From Symsagittifera roscoffensis (Eukaryota; Xenacoelomorpha; Acoela; Convolutidae): DNA of 64,000 bases. Under the pieces are notes generated by a model. It searched no databases and had not been told where the DNA came from. It saw only the letters and a program-made list of their open reading frames with translations. The position numbers and the translations under genes are program-made. The DNA lies in contig NC_087069.1 of the NCBI RefSeq assembly GCF_963678635.1, positions 49,307,892-49,371,891 on the forward strand. The letters are read 5' to 3'. Positions 21,715 through 32,675 of the stretch are shown piece by piece (the stretch's first letter is position 1; the number at the start of each line of letters is the position of its first letter).

Positions 21715-24125
21715 AGCTTCAGCCAATTAAAGCGTGAGACAAAACAATCTTATCTACAAGGTCAGGCAACCTGATAAATAACAAAAATCCAGAAAACGAA
21801 GTGTCCAAAACATTCAGAAACAGGCCGTGAAAGGAGCATCTGGGAGCATTTTCAAATGAACCATTGAAGTATTACCTTCATTTCAAGAGCATCTGGAATG
21901 ATAGTTAAAAGATTGATACTTACCCGCCATCAACTTGTTTAAACTAATTCACAGTTTCATTTGGCAATGAAGGTTAAGTTGTTTATGATACTGAATTTTC
22001 AAAAAAAAATCGAAAAAAAATCATAAGCAAAGCTTTAAAAACAGACAGTGGGATTTAAAAATCTTGAAAATTTTTCAAATGGATCATTAAACGTTCAAGA
22101 GTTAAATGCTTTATATTTACCCTACAATCATTTTTAAAAAAAATTATTAAACATTAAGCAATTACAATTTGCAATGGAAGTTAAGTTGCAGTGGACGTAC
22201 CTGATGCATCATTTCTTTTTTTTAAATTTTTTTTTCAATCCTGTGGTCTGGTTTTGAATAAGCAATTAAGTAAACTCATTTTTGATGCTTTAGGCGTTTT
22301 TATTTCTTTCTTTTTTGGTTGTTTGCCTTCTGCAAAAATGAGAAATAGATATTCGATGAAATTTTCTCAGTACGAATGAGAGTTTCATGTGGTTAATTTG
22401 ACTTTTGACTGATTCTTGTCTGTCTATTGCAAGATAGTTGGTTTTCGATGTTCGACATTTTTTACACTGCCTGAAACTTCCAAACTTGCTTCAGCTTTGT
22501 TTTTACTGCTCGAATAATTACTTTAAAAAAATTAATTAGCATAAAACTACCGCATCATTTTGTTTTGGCTCAGTTACAATTACTCGGGCCGAGGCCCGCA
22601 AACTATGTCGCAGTATTGGGTTGTATTCGAAATACCAGCAGTTTCAGTACCATTGCAAAAATTCTCACCCAGTAGTCTGGCCTCTAGTTGATTGCATTTG
22701 ACTTGTGCAGCTTCAATTTGTAGTTTCAAAGAAATGATTAAAATTTGAGCATTTTTAACAGTTCTTAAAAAAGTATGAAGGCACTGAGCAAGAAAATTGA
22801 GGTTATTCGACAAAACAAATTCGATCGAGCAATGAAGTTTCGATTGCGTTCGATCAGGAAAATTAATCAACTGAGTGATGAAAATTTTGAAAAGAAATTG
22901 TTTGACCGCCAAAAATTATTTCGAGCGTGTTCGGCCGAGGAATGTTTTTGACTGCGGAAAGAAGAATTGAACCGATTCGGTTCGACAAAAATTATTTTGA
23001 TTCCGTTAAGAAAAAGGTGAGTGACAAACAATTCAAGATCTTTTTAATCATAAGGTAGTGAAATAAAAGAATTAAATTTGAGAACATATCGAATATAATT
23101 CCTCGGAAATAGGCAAGCTCACAATAACGACTTGTAGACTCGATTAGGAGCAACAATCTTCGAACTAGTCAAGTAATAATTCAAGTGATCCAAATAGCAT
23201 GGAAAATTATAGGTTAAAAACTGTTCTGCAACAAAATCTGCTCGCATTGCAAATTTTTGGCAGCTCTTGTTGAACTTGGAAAGCGCTTTTTCAAAATTCC
23301 AGCAACTATCACAAATAGTTGAAAACGAGAACGAGCATCGCAAATGAAGGTGACAAGCTAATCAATTTGAGATGAAGCTTAGACCAATCAAAACGTGAAG
23401 CAAAATAATCTTTTCTACAAGGTCAGGCAATCCGATAAAGAATAAAAATCCAGAGGACGATGACAATCAAAACAGGAAAAGAAAGTCAAAAACACAGAAA
23501 AGAAATCCAAAAAATTCAAAAAATTCAGAAACAGGCTGTGAGAATTTTAAATCTGGTAGAATTTTTTTAAATGAATCATTGAAGTAGTACCCTTATTTCA
23601 AGAGTACCTGGAGCAATAGTTAAAAGCTTGAAATTTACCCGCCATCAATATGCTTAAGATAATTAGCAGCTTCAATTTGCAATGAACGTTGATTGTACCT
23701 GATGTATCCATTTGTTAGTTAAAGGTGTTTCTTTTTCGTTCCTGCGGTCTGGTTTTGTATGTAAAATTAAGTAAACTTATTTTTCGACGCTTGCTGCGGC
23801 ATTTTTTTAAAAGTTTTTTTGGTTGTTTGCATTCTGAAAAATGGAGAAACAAATGCTCTATGAAATTTTATTAGTACGCATGAGAATGACATTCGATTAA
23901 TTTGATTTTTGACTGATTCTTGTCTCTCAATTGCATGATAGTTCATTTTCGAAACTCGACAATTTTTTACTCCTCATGTTACTTCCAAATTCGCTTCAGC
24001 TATGTTTTTACAGCTTAAATAATCAATTTTTATTTTAAATCTGTAGCATAAAACTACCTCATCAATATGTTTCGGCTCAGTTATATACACTTGGGCCAAG
24101 GTCTGCAAACTATGTCGCAATAATT
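21715..24125. repeat. Tandem segmental duplication, period ~1.6 kb
   Basis: Copy 1 (about 21715-22620) and copy 2 (about 23375-24125) share blocks in the same order: AAGCTT-AG-CCAAT, ACAAGGTCAGGCAA, TTCAGAAACAGGC-GTGA, CTTACCCGCCATCAA or TTACCCGCCATCAA, GGTCTGGTTTTG, TTTGACTGATTCTTGTCT, TAGCATAAAACTACC and GCAAACTATGTCGCA. They are moderately diverged with indels. ORFs of 110 and 90 codons inside are not conserved between copies, so the unit looks non-coding. Confidence 0.75.
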
Positions 24126-25970
24126 GCCATTTAAATTGGATGCAACCATCGCGAATCAAAAATGGTATCTTGCAACTATCGCAACTCAAAACCTGGTATG
24201 TTGCGATCATCGAGTTTCCAAACGAAAACGTCGCGCGTTTATGCAAGCGAAGCAGGTTTGCGTGAGTTCTTATGATTTTGACTGTTGAAAAATGTAGCTT
24301 TTACAAACATTTTGACTATTTCTAAAAAAAATTGACAATTTTTAATTTATTTTTGAAAAACCAGGTTTCCAAACCCAATAGAATCATCCATGCCAAAATT
24401 ATTCATGCGATCAGTTATGACAAGCGAATCATCGCAATGCTCAAAGGGTAAAAAATTACCCAGTTTTATTGATAAAAGTGATTTTTTTTCGTCTACGCGT
24501 ATCAAAAACATTAATCGTAAGAATCAAAACTAAAATCTACCATAATCAATTTTTTGCAAGACACTGACTCCGGGGAGCTTACAAAGTTGAGCAATGTTTT
24601 TTGGACAAAAAAGAGAAAGCCAATTTCATCAAAATTCCAAAGAACAAATCTGAGACCAGAAACTCAAGTATTGTGTTGTTTATTTTAATTTTATTTTATT
24701 TCAAAATAAAAAGAGAAAACCAAATTTGCAGAATTGTTCAAGAAAACTTGGCAGATGAATTAAATCTCCCATAAAACTTGAATACTTCGAGGAAGGGAAT
24801 TTTTTCGTGACAATTCACACAGTGTTTTAAGAGTTTGCTGGTACACTTTTTTTCACGAATTAATTATTATTCGACATGAAATTTTTTTGAACAGAATACT
24901 GGTTTCGAACAAGGCTTTGTTCCAGCTCCTTAACTTCAGCTTCTCTGATATTTCATACAGAAGGCGTGAGATAGTTATAATGTTATAATGTGTTGTGTGA
25001 ACAAGTAATTTTTTTGCTATTTTTTCTAAAAGTCTTTAAAAGTTTCTTATGAGGTCAACTTTTACATTGCTTAAATCTGAATGGAGATAGCATGACACCA
25101 AATAAACATTTTGAAAAAAATGTGGTGTCACTTAGTATGAGGCGTAGTTCATCTCAACTTGCTCTCAGACATAACTTAGATAGTTTTAAACTCAAGAACC
25201 TCCCATTTTTCATTAGCTAAATCTACATTTGCACTTAATTTATCACTTTGGTTAGTTGAGCCTTAGTAAGCTGATATAACTGCTTATGAATAAATCAAAA
25301 CTTGTAAGTGCATAAATATTAAAATGAGTTAGCTTATTTTCATAAAAAGAAACTTTGAACTGCATTTTGATCCGCATTATTTTTGATCTGCATTTATTTG
25401 GAAATCTGTGTAGCAAAAAAATTATATCGCATTTTTGTTCCATGTGGGAATGTCAAAAATGGTGGTAAAAAGCTTTAAGATAAGACTTTTTTGTTCTGAT
25501 TTAAAGATATGCGAAAAGTTAACGGTCGTTTTTTTTAACATGCTGGCGTGAGGCTTGATGAACTTGAAAAAATTTACCAATAGATGTCTTTTAGAAAATT
25601 TTAACGTTCTTTGTTATTTCTATCGGTCAGAAAATTGCCGACAAAAGATTAAATTTACTTGAAAAATAACACAAACTTCAAAATTTATCGTTCGTTTCTT
25701 ATATTTATGGTTATTTGACCAAAGCATGGCAAAATTCGTTCAAAATTGGTAAGTTTACGTATTAAAACAATTCAAGTATTAGTTTTCCGAGCCTAATATT
25801 TTAAATTAATCCTCATTAAAAGTCTGAACATTATCTGAAATTCGTTTTCACTGACCGAGATTAATGGTTATCATGGAAAATCTTACTTGGACTTAACCGC
25901 TAGTGATTTGCGCCCTACAAATTGAGCAGAAGCTGCATTCTTAAACAGGATTAGTTATGGTACATTGTAT
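24126..25970. other. Intergenic AT-rich DNA
   Basis: No feature that I can support; short ORFs only. Confidence 0.5.
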
Positions 25971-26591
25971 CAGGGTTGACAAAAAATGCTTATCATACAA
26001 ATTTCATTTAAAAAAAAAATGCTTATCATACACTTTCATAGAGCAAAAATAAGTGTATGAAAATAGCAAATTAAGCATTTTTTCCATAAATGAAATTGTA
26101 TCAAAGCATTTTTTCCATACCATGAAATTATGTGACGAGGATTTTCTCCATAATTGAAAATACAAAAAAAATTTTGTTTCGAAATTTCGTGTTTCAACTG
26201 AAACACTAACAAAGGATTTTTTGTCATAAGAAAACCGAGATTGTAACTAGCAGTTATCACGCAGATTAACTGCATTTGGTGATTTTAGACCTCAAAATTA
26301 ATTATAACATTTTCACATGGAATTATATACTAAAAGTGTAACTTTTAGAATATGGTTAGATAAATTTTAGTTTGAAAATTTTGATGGTTGAGAAAAAAGA
26401 CCTGTTTTTTATAAATTTATTTTTATTTAAGCAATTGAAACAAAAGATAATAACCGTGTTTACAAAAAGAAACACTTTCTTGTGATTTTTGGATTTTTTG
26501 GGTGAAAAACTCATCCTGGACTACGTTATAAACACAAAAAGTCAAACTTTGCATGCAAAAAATTTTTTCGTAAAATTTATATTTTAGCAAA
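25971..26591 (+). mobile_element. TIR family A copy a, truncated by the assembly gap
   Basis: The left end CAGGGTTGACAAAAAATGC is followed by the family hallmark TGCTTATCATACA and later CTGGACTACGTTATAAACAC, GCATGCAAAA. The same order is seen in copies b and c. The right end would fall in or beyond the N run. No transposase frame, so non-autonomous. Confidence 0.75.
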
Positions 26592-26791
26592 NNNNNNNNN
26601 NNNNNNNNNNNNNNNNNNNNNNNNNNNNNNNNNNNNNNNNNNNNNNNNNNNNNNNNNNNNNNNNNNNNNNNNNNNNNNNNNNNNNNNNNNNNNNNNNNNN
26701 NNNNNNNNNNNNNNNNNNNNNNNNNNNNNNNNNNNNNNNNNNNNNNNNNNNNNNNNNNNNNNNNNNNNNNNNNNNNNNNNNNNNNNNNNNN
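26592..26791. other. Assembly gap (200 N)
   Basis: A run of exactly 200 N; probably a fixed-size placeholder. The missing sequence likely contains the right end of TIR family A copy a. Confidence 0.98.
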
Positions 26792-28134
26792 AGTCGGAAC
26801 AATCAGGGCTTTAACCTGATACGATCAATCCAGCATATTTTAAAATCAAACTTTTTTGAATTAGAAAAAAATAATAATTCAAGCAAGCGGTTGATAATTT
26901 TTGCTCAAGAAGGCTTGTCATTCGAGAATTTTTATATATAATTGAATGTACTGATCTTCTTAGTAAACAAAAATTAAAGTAGTAGAGAAATTACAGAGCT
27001 TTCAAACTAAAGTTGTGGTATTTCTAACTATAACGCAATAACAATGAACTCGCTCGCTCTGATGGCGATCGCTATCATTAGTCCGGGTGATAGATGATCT
27101 GCTTAAGAAAGTAATTTAATTAAAACAATAACACAATCACAACATTTTGTCTGAAGTTTTTCATTGTAGAAATTTCACACTTGTAGTTTCGGTATTGGTT
27201 TTTGTTTAATTGACTTTTTTCTTCTATTTACACTAAGCTAGAACAAAGTTCCACATAAAATTGTTCCATTGGAATGGAAAGACACATGATAAAACACTAG
27301 ATGAAACTTTTCATCGAAAACAAAACATTGACGCCTGATTCCATAGCAACAATTATTGTATTTTTTAAAATATTTTTAGTTGATGACTACAAGGTTTCTA
27401 AAAACATATATCTGGACATACAGAACGTCCTAAGCAATGTCACAAGAATTGTCAAAAAGTACATTCAAAGGCTAAATTTGACATGAAACGCTGAATTCGT
27501 GTAAGTAAAAAAGCATTCAAAAAATTTCAAAATTTGTTTGATAAGCTACTAATTGAATTGCATTTTCCATTCCAGCTTTCAAAAAATTTTTCAACAAACT
27601 ATTTGATTCTAATTAAGTTATTGAAAAACATTCAAACAGTTTTGGCGGTTTTTTCTAAAGTTTATTCGTGGGAAAAAGTTACAATTTTAGAACTTTAGTT
27701 TATCAATATTTTAACATAGAACAAACTACCTCTAACTCTATAATTTCTAGGACTGGGGAGCTTTTGCAAGACTGTGAATCAGCTGTATGTAACTATTATA
27801 GTTACTTATACTATTATACTAACATACAATTAAAAGTTTCCGTGTTTTTTTACTTTTGCTGTTGGAGAACATAATTTGATTTACACAAAACTAAAAACAA
27901 ACCATGGAGTTGTAGAACGAGTTTTGGGTAAAAATTCAACAATAGAAACGAAAAAAAAACAGTCAAAAGTAAAAAAAAAATCAACAACTGAAAGTTACAT
28001 TCTCTTATCAAGTACGCTAAACATTTTCCAAGTTGTTAAAGTTGTCGCTTATTTTGCGACAATTTTAACAATTATATTACTTACAATTTGCAAATTGTAA
28101 GTAATATAGCTATCAGATTTTCCGAAGTTGTTAA
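26792..28134 (+). other. AT-rich stretch with several short plus-strand ORFs
   Basis: ORFs of 61, 68 and 74 codons (27301-27486, 27668-27874, 27876-28100) follow one another on the plus strand. The last one ends with a hydrophobic segment and then a GTAAGT donor-like site at 28097. They may be exons or relics of the gene whose last exon is at 28344, but splice phases do not join cleanly. I cannot support a gene model. Confidence 0.3.
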
Positions 28135-28137
28135 TTG

Positions 28138-28380
28138 ATGGGGTATGGGACATTTTTGCTTAGTGTGGGGGGAGTGGTTGGGTGTTTTTTGTCATGGACG
28201 TTCTCTCTGCATCGAGACATTGTTGCGCAAAACAGTACAGCGGGTTACGTTGTTGTGCTACCATTTAATAACATTGAACCATCGTTACAAGACAGTTTAA
28301 TTGAACAAGTCTTTTTCCTTTGTGCTTTCATTTTGAGCTCAGAAAAAAACAAAAGAATTAAAAAACTGTGCACTTTTTGA
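28138..28380 (+). CDS. Short ORF with N-terminal hydrophobic segment (uncertain)
   Basis: An 80-codon ORF starting MGYGTFLLSVGGVVGCFLS. The first ~25 residues could be a signal anchor; DIVAQNSTAGYVVVLPFN follows. A strong 3' splice site (TTTCATTTTGAGCTCAG, ending 28343) lies inside it, so part of this ORF may really be intron. Unrecognised. Confidence 0.3.
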   Translation: MGYGTFLLSVGGVVGCFLSWTFSLHRDIVAQNSTAGYVVVLPFNNIEPSLQDSLIEQVFFLCAFILSSEKNKRIKKLCTF

Positions 28381-29605
28381 ATATGATCCCGCACTGAGGT
28401 TCCATGGATAATAATCGATTATATTGTCATTTTTAGTCAGTATCTATAAGTTTACAAAAGTAATCCATAATAATCGATTATGAACGATTATAATCCATTA
28501 AAATTGGGTTAAATTTCTTACATTTTATATGCCAATACCATCCATAATAATCTATCGTAATCAATTATAATGGACTTTTTCGAGAGGTTAGTCATGAAAT
28601 TTACAACTTTTTTTCAAAGTTATCGCATTCCCTGTTAAGTGCAGTTGCTACGTATTAGGATTTATTTCACTTCAATTTTTAAAATTTTTGTCTCATATAC
28701 CCCGTATACCCCGTTTACCCCCCCCCCCCCTGTTTATACCCCATTTTCTTCACTGTTTACAACCCCCCCATGTTTCCTCCTTGTTTACACCCCCCGCTTT
28801 CCCCTCCGTTTACTGCAGCCCCACCCCCCACCTCCCTGCCAGTTTATCACACCACCATTCACCCCTCTTTATGGGTTTTTTTTTATTAGTAGACTTTGGG
28901 GGAGGTGGGTTTATGATTTAGACCCGCCAGTTGAATCAGACCCCCACTCAGTTTACCCCTCCTCAATCTGAGGCCTCATCTTAGTTTAACCCCCCCCCCC
29001 CCCCGCCGTTTAGTGGTGGAGGGAGTTTGGGCAAAAGCGGTCGGATGTGGACAAAAGGAGGGGGTAATTTGAGTAGGTTTAGATTGCGTAGAGGCCGTAA
29101 CGTAGAAATGTTGCAAGTTTTGCAAATTATTTTGCAAAAAAATGTATACAATTTAATCCGTTATAATCTATTATAATGGATTTTAAATGGATTGTTATCC
29201 ATTATATTGGGTTTTAAACGGATTATAGTCCATTATAATGAGTTTTAATGGATTGTGTTTTTAAGGAAATGATCGATTATAATGACAATATAATCGATTT
29301 CGGTGTCTAATTTGCAGCAATCATGGATTATAATGACAACAATTTGGAAAAAAAAACTTTCCATTATAATCAATTATTATCCATGGAACCCCGGTGCGCG
29401 ATGTATTGTTATTGATGCAACCTCTATGAAAAAAACTAATCAAAGACTTTTTTTTGCAATTCCATGTAATATAAAACTACACGGAATTTCTATGAGCAGT
29501 TTTAGCTATATACAAGTCGCGATATATAACTTCACGGATAATGGATTAAAAATAGGAAAAAAATGTGAGCATGAAACAGTCAGCGTAGTGTTACTATTAG
29601 TGTAA
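28344..29605 (+). pseudogene. Candidate last exon split by a 1-kb TIR element
   Basis: After the acceptor at 28343 a frame reads KKTKELKNCALFEYDPA up to 28390. It continues on the far side of TIR family B copy 1, from 29398, as RCIVIDATSMKKTNQRLFF, AIPCNIKLHGISMSS, IYNFTDNGLKIGKK and VSVVLLLV with a stop at 29603. Removing the insertion would restore one exon of about 85 codons. The composition (balanced, with two Cys-containing strands) is gene-like. The protein family is unknown to me. With the insertion the frame is interrupted, unless the element is spliced out. Confidence 0.4.
28391..29397. mobile_element. TIR family B copy 1 (non-autonomous, ~1.0 kb)
   Basis: The ends are inverted repeats: left GCACTGAGGTTCCATGG then ATAATAATCGATTATA; right, read as complement, GCACCGGGGTTCCATGG then ATAATAATTGATTATA. 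The interior is full of ATAATCGATTATAAT-type palindromic blocks. Its middle part holds runs of CCCC-GTTTA and GGGG (28719-29066). No transposase ORF. The target duplication is at most CG or GC and is ambiguous because the end itself starts GCAC. Confidence 0.85.
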
Positions 29606-29642
29606 CGTAGTAATACTATTCAGCATAGTAATGTTCAGCATA

Positions 29643-29912
29643 GGCACTTAGCATAGTGGTAAGTTGATCTCTTTGAAATCGTCACATCGTGTATTCGATC
29701 TCATGCCATGTCAACGATAGTGGGTGATGGCGAGCTCTCACTCTCGACCTTTTGCTTCAGGTCTACCACAGCCTGACCAATTTCGGCTACAATAGTGTTA
29801 CCAAGTGAAAGTTCTAGACGCAAAAAACGGCCTTGAGTAGCAAAAAAAGAGTTTCACTCAACAAAGTAACACAGTCTTGAACGTGGGGAGATAATACAAA
29901 TGGACTATTAGG
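29643..29912 (+). mobile_element. tRNA-derived SINE-like element
   Basis: It begins with a tRNA-like head: GGCACTTAGCATAGTGGTAA (box A) and CGTGTATTCGATCTC (box B), with GGCA able to pair with TGCC at the head's end (29643-29708). A non-tRNA body follows (GGCGAGCTCTCACTCTCGACC, ACCACAGCCTGACC, CAATTTCGGCTACA). The 3' part is interrupted by the MITE at 29913 and may resume at 30253. Confidence 0.6.
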
Positions 29913-30244
29913 CAGGGGCGGATCTAAGATTTTCTCCAGGGTTGGCTGATTTTCAAAATAATTTCAAAAATTTTGTCAAACTTTTTTTTGGTCGATTAAA
30001 TTGATTTTTCAAGCTCTCCCAAAGCTTTAAAAAGACCTTGTTTTGACCAAGTTTTCCTGGGCCGCAAGCAAAGTTTTGAAAGAACGGGCCAAAAAATACC
30101 TTTTTAGGCACTTTTTGGAAAAATTTTGAACAAAAAATTGCGTTTTATCGGCGCGCGTTCCCCCCGAAGGATTGGTAACCAAAAATTGATATCTCAAAAT
30201 AGCACAAAGACGTCCGCCCCCCGCCCCCCCCCCCCCTAGATCCA
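29913..30244. mobile_element. hAT-like MITE with 8-bp target duplication
   Basis: 332 bp, flanked on both sides by CTATTAGG (29905-29912 and 30245-30252). The left end CAGGGGCGGATCTAAGA is typical of hAT-type ends; the right end (complement GGATCTAGGGGGG) shares GGATCTA but has lost the outermost bases. No coding capacity. Confidence 0.85.
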
Positions 30245-30520
30245 CTATTAGGGCCAGCTGATAGCTCCTCTGCTATTCGCAGGATTTTAACATAATTTTT
30301 CGAGCTGTTTCGTTTTTTGCTTCAAAACGTCCGCTATAATCGAACATCTGAATTTCATGATAATTGCCGAACATTTGACGTTTGAAAACAAGACATAACT
30401 CCACCAACAAATTTCAGCTTAGCCGTTTCTCGGTATATGGTTGCCGATAGCGATAAACGGCTACGTTTGCAGCTTACATTCGCGTCGATAAACGGCTAAA
30501 GTTTTCATTTAGATTGCTAC

Positions 30521-30673
30521 CCCGGGTTGACCAAAACTTATTATCATACAATTTCCATATATGAGAAACTTCTTGTCATACAATTTCATACAATTCATAC
30601 AATACGTACAGAAAATTGTATGAAAACTCTATGATAAGCATTTTTCCATATATGAAAATTGTATGATAGGTGT
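30521..30673 (+). mobile_element. TIR family A copy b, left part (interrupted)
   Basis: The left end CCCGGGTTGACCAAAAC is followed by TATCATACAATTTCCATATA repeats. The element continues at 49591 after an 18.9-kb LTR insertion and ends at 50391 with GGAGGTCAACCCGGG. Combined length is ~950 bp, close to copy c (~896 bp). Confidence 0.85.
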
Positions 30674-31083
30674 TGAGTTCAGACCGAAGTGTATAACTCA
30701 TAGAGTAATTTCGGATAGGGTACACCGTCTGCTCGTCACGCTATCTTATTTTCGGCCGGATAGATTCGTGCAACTTCATAGTCTAATACCAATCCTAATC
30801 TTACTCTTATACTATCTAGTCTCAGGTTGTTTAACTAGTCTCTGCTAGGCTCAATAGATCTAGGGTATACTGGTTTATTGCGGTTGCTGAAGTCTTCTTG
30901 GAGAGTCAACTAATTTCTAAGTTAAATTCAAATCTCTCTGGTGCCGAAATTACAAGTAATTTCAGCACTTACAAATAAGTGGATTGTTAGTCAGATGGAT
31001 CATGATTGGTTAATATTAAACACTTTACATTGGTAAAATATCTAATTTATCCAATCATAAAATGTAGTTTAGATCAGGTTCCA
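30674..31083 (-). repeat. 3' LTR of the giant element
   Basis: 410 bp, TGAGTT...GGTTCCA on the plus strand. Five substitutions relative to 49181-49590, three of them C here and T in the other copy (plus strand). Confidence 0.95.
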
Positions 31084-31101
31084 CCCATCCGGGTTTTGCA
31101 G
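31084..31101 (-). other. Candidate polypurine tract
   Basis: In sense the bases just before the 3' LTR read GCAAAACCCGGATGGG. The terminal GGATGGG is purine-rich, but the tract is short and interrupted. Confidence 0.35.
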
Positions 31102-32675
31102 AGTTTTTTAGAATAGTCTTTCTGTAATTCAAAGGATGGATGATGGACGTTGGTGTTTGGCGAACATCATATTTCTTCTGGGTTCTCTTGTTAGAGAAGT
31201 TCCAGGTTCGATCGTTGTGTCATCTCATGACAACGACTGGGTTTTCGCAACAAACTCAAATCTGATTTCAGAATGTTTGGCTATGTCAGGTTTTTCTGTT
31301 TCAATGATGAGAACTTCTTTGTGTTTTGATCTTGTCTGGGAATGGCGTGGAGATTGTGCGTGGAGGGGATGCCTGGTTACTCGGATCTGTACGTATACTT
31401 GAACATCGAGGTGGTCATTGGTCTAGTTCAATGAAGTCCTTTTCTGCGAAGTCAAGTCGTACTCTAAATCCTTTGAGTTGTGATTGTGGGCGGCATATTG
31501 ATTGTGGTTGGCCATTCTTTTTCGAGTGTAGTGGGTTCATTTTGTCTTTGGATGTTCGTCTTTGGTGTTGTATGCTGATCTATATATTGCATAATATAAT
31601 TTACATTTTATAAAACTTTTATTAGTTTAATGTTTTTTAATTATGATTTTGGTTAGTTGTTTTCACAAAAGCTTTTTGTTTTAGTTCAGTTATTTTGAAG
31701 AGTTACTCACCCTTGAGTAGCTCTTATTAAAAATAAGAGTGTGTGTCACAAAGCGTGGATGTAGCGCGGTGGGTTAGGCCGGCTATAGAACATGCTCAGG
31801 ACGTCCTCTTCTGGTGGGTTAGGCCAGGAGTGGGAGTATGATTGCATGCGGTTTTTGTCAGAGGTCCTGTTATGTGACAACGTTTTATGTTGGGTTTGTT
31901 GTGGTTTTTCTTATGTTTTGTTGGTTGTGTCCTTTTTTCAAAAATCAAATTGTTTGTGGTATGGGTTTGTCTTTCGACTTTTTTGTGTTTTATTATTTCT
32001 TTCTTAAACTTTATAATAGTCTTCAAAAGAATAAATTATCCAGTTTTAAACTGGGTTAATCCGGTTTGGGTACCGTTGGTTTCCTTTTCTTAGTCATGCT
32101 GTTATGCTATGTGTTGTGGTGTTTAGTAAGCTGCATTGGTTAGTTTTGTTTAGTATATAATTCCTTTCCAACCGGGTTAAAGGAAAGTTTGAAACTTGTT
32201 ATCGTGTGTTAGAGTTGTTGAGTGTGAAAGCTTGAAACTGAAATTCATTATTTAAACAATTCTTCGCGGGCGAGCTGTGCGAATTTGGATAGAATTCTTG
32301 TGCGAGTGAATGAAAATATCAAAAGGTTAGTACTGCATTTGCTTCTTATTAATTTACTACATAGAATTTCAATTTTACTGCTAGTTGTTGGGGAAAATTA
32401 AGTTGCAAATTTTCATCATTATTAGATTTACTGCATTTGGGAAAAAATTTATAAATTAAATTATTGCATTGGTATTATTTTTATTTAATTATTTGGTGCA
32501 AAAAATTAATAGAGTTTTAAACAGTTTGAAGAAGTTTTCAATTTTCATTTTCTTTTGTGAATTTTTCAGATGATCGTTGGATGAATGCTAAAATTCTAAA
32601 GAAGACATGAATAAAGAATGGTTAGTTTCTAATTTTAATAACTAGTTACTAATATGTATAGTTCATAATTACCTG
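31102..32675 (-). other. 3' untranslated part of the giant element
   Basis: About 1.6 kb between ORF Z and the 3' LTR with no sense ORF of note. Plus-strand ORFs here are antisense and unrecognisable. Confidence 0.5.

Noticed and set aside
22580..24246. Minus-strand ORFs of 110 and 90 codons in the tandem duplication
   Set aside because: The shared part of the two copies is read in different frames, so the frame is not conserved between duplicates.
26584..26802. ORF spanning the N run
   Set aside because: It is made of undetermined bases and is not a gene.
28639..28971. Pro/Thr-rich ORFs in the C-rich core of TIR family B copy 1
   Set aside because: They follow from CCCC-GTTTA repeats; overlapping frames are equally open and lie inside a transposon.
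31755..31850. tRNA-box-A-like string TAGCGCGGTGGGTTAGGCC in the 3' part of the giant element
   Set aside because: No box B at a sensible distance; the GGTGGGTTAGGCC part is simply repeated once nearby.
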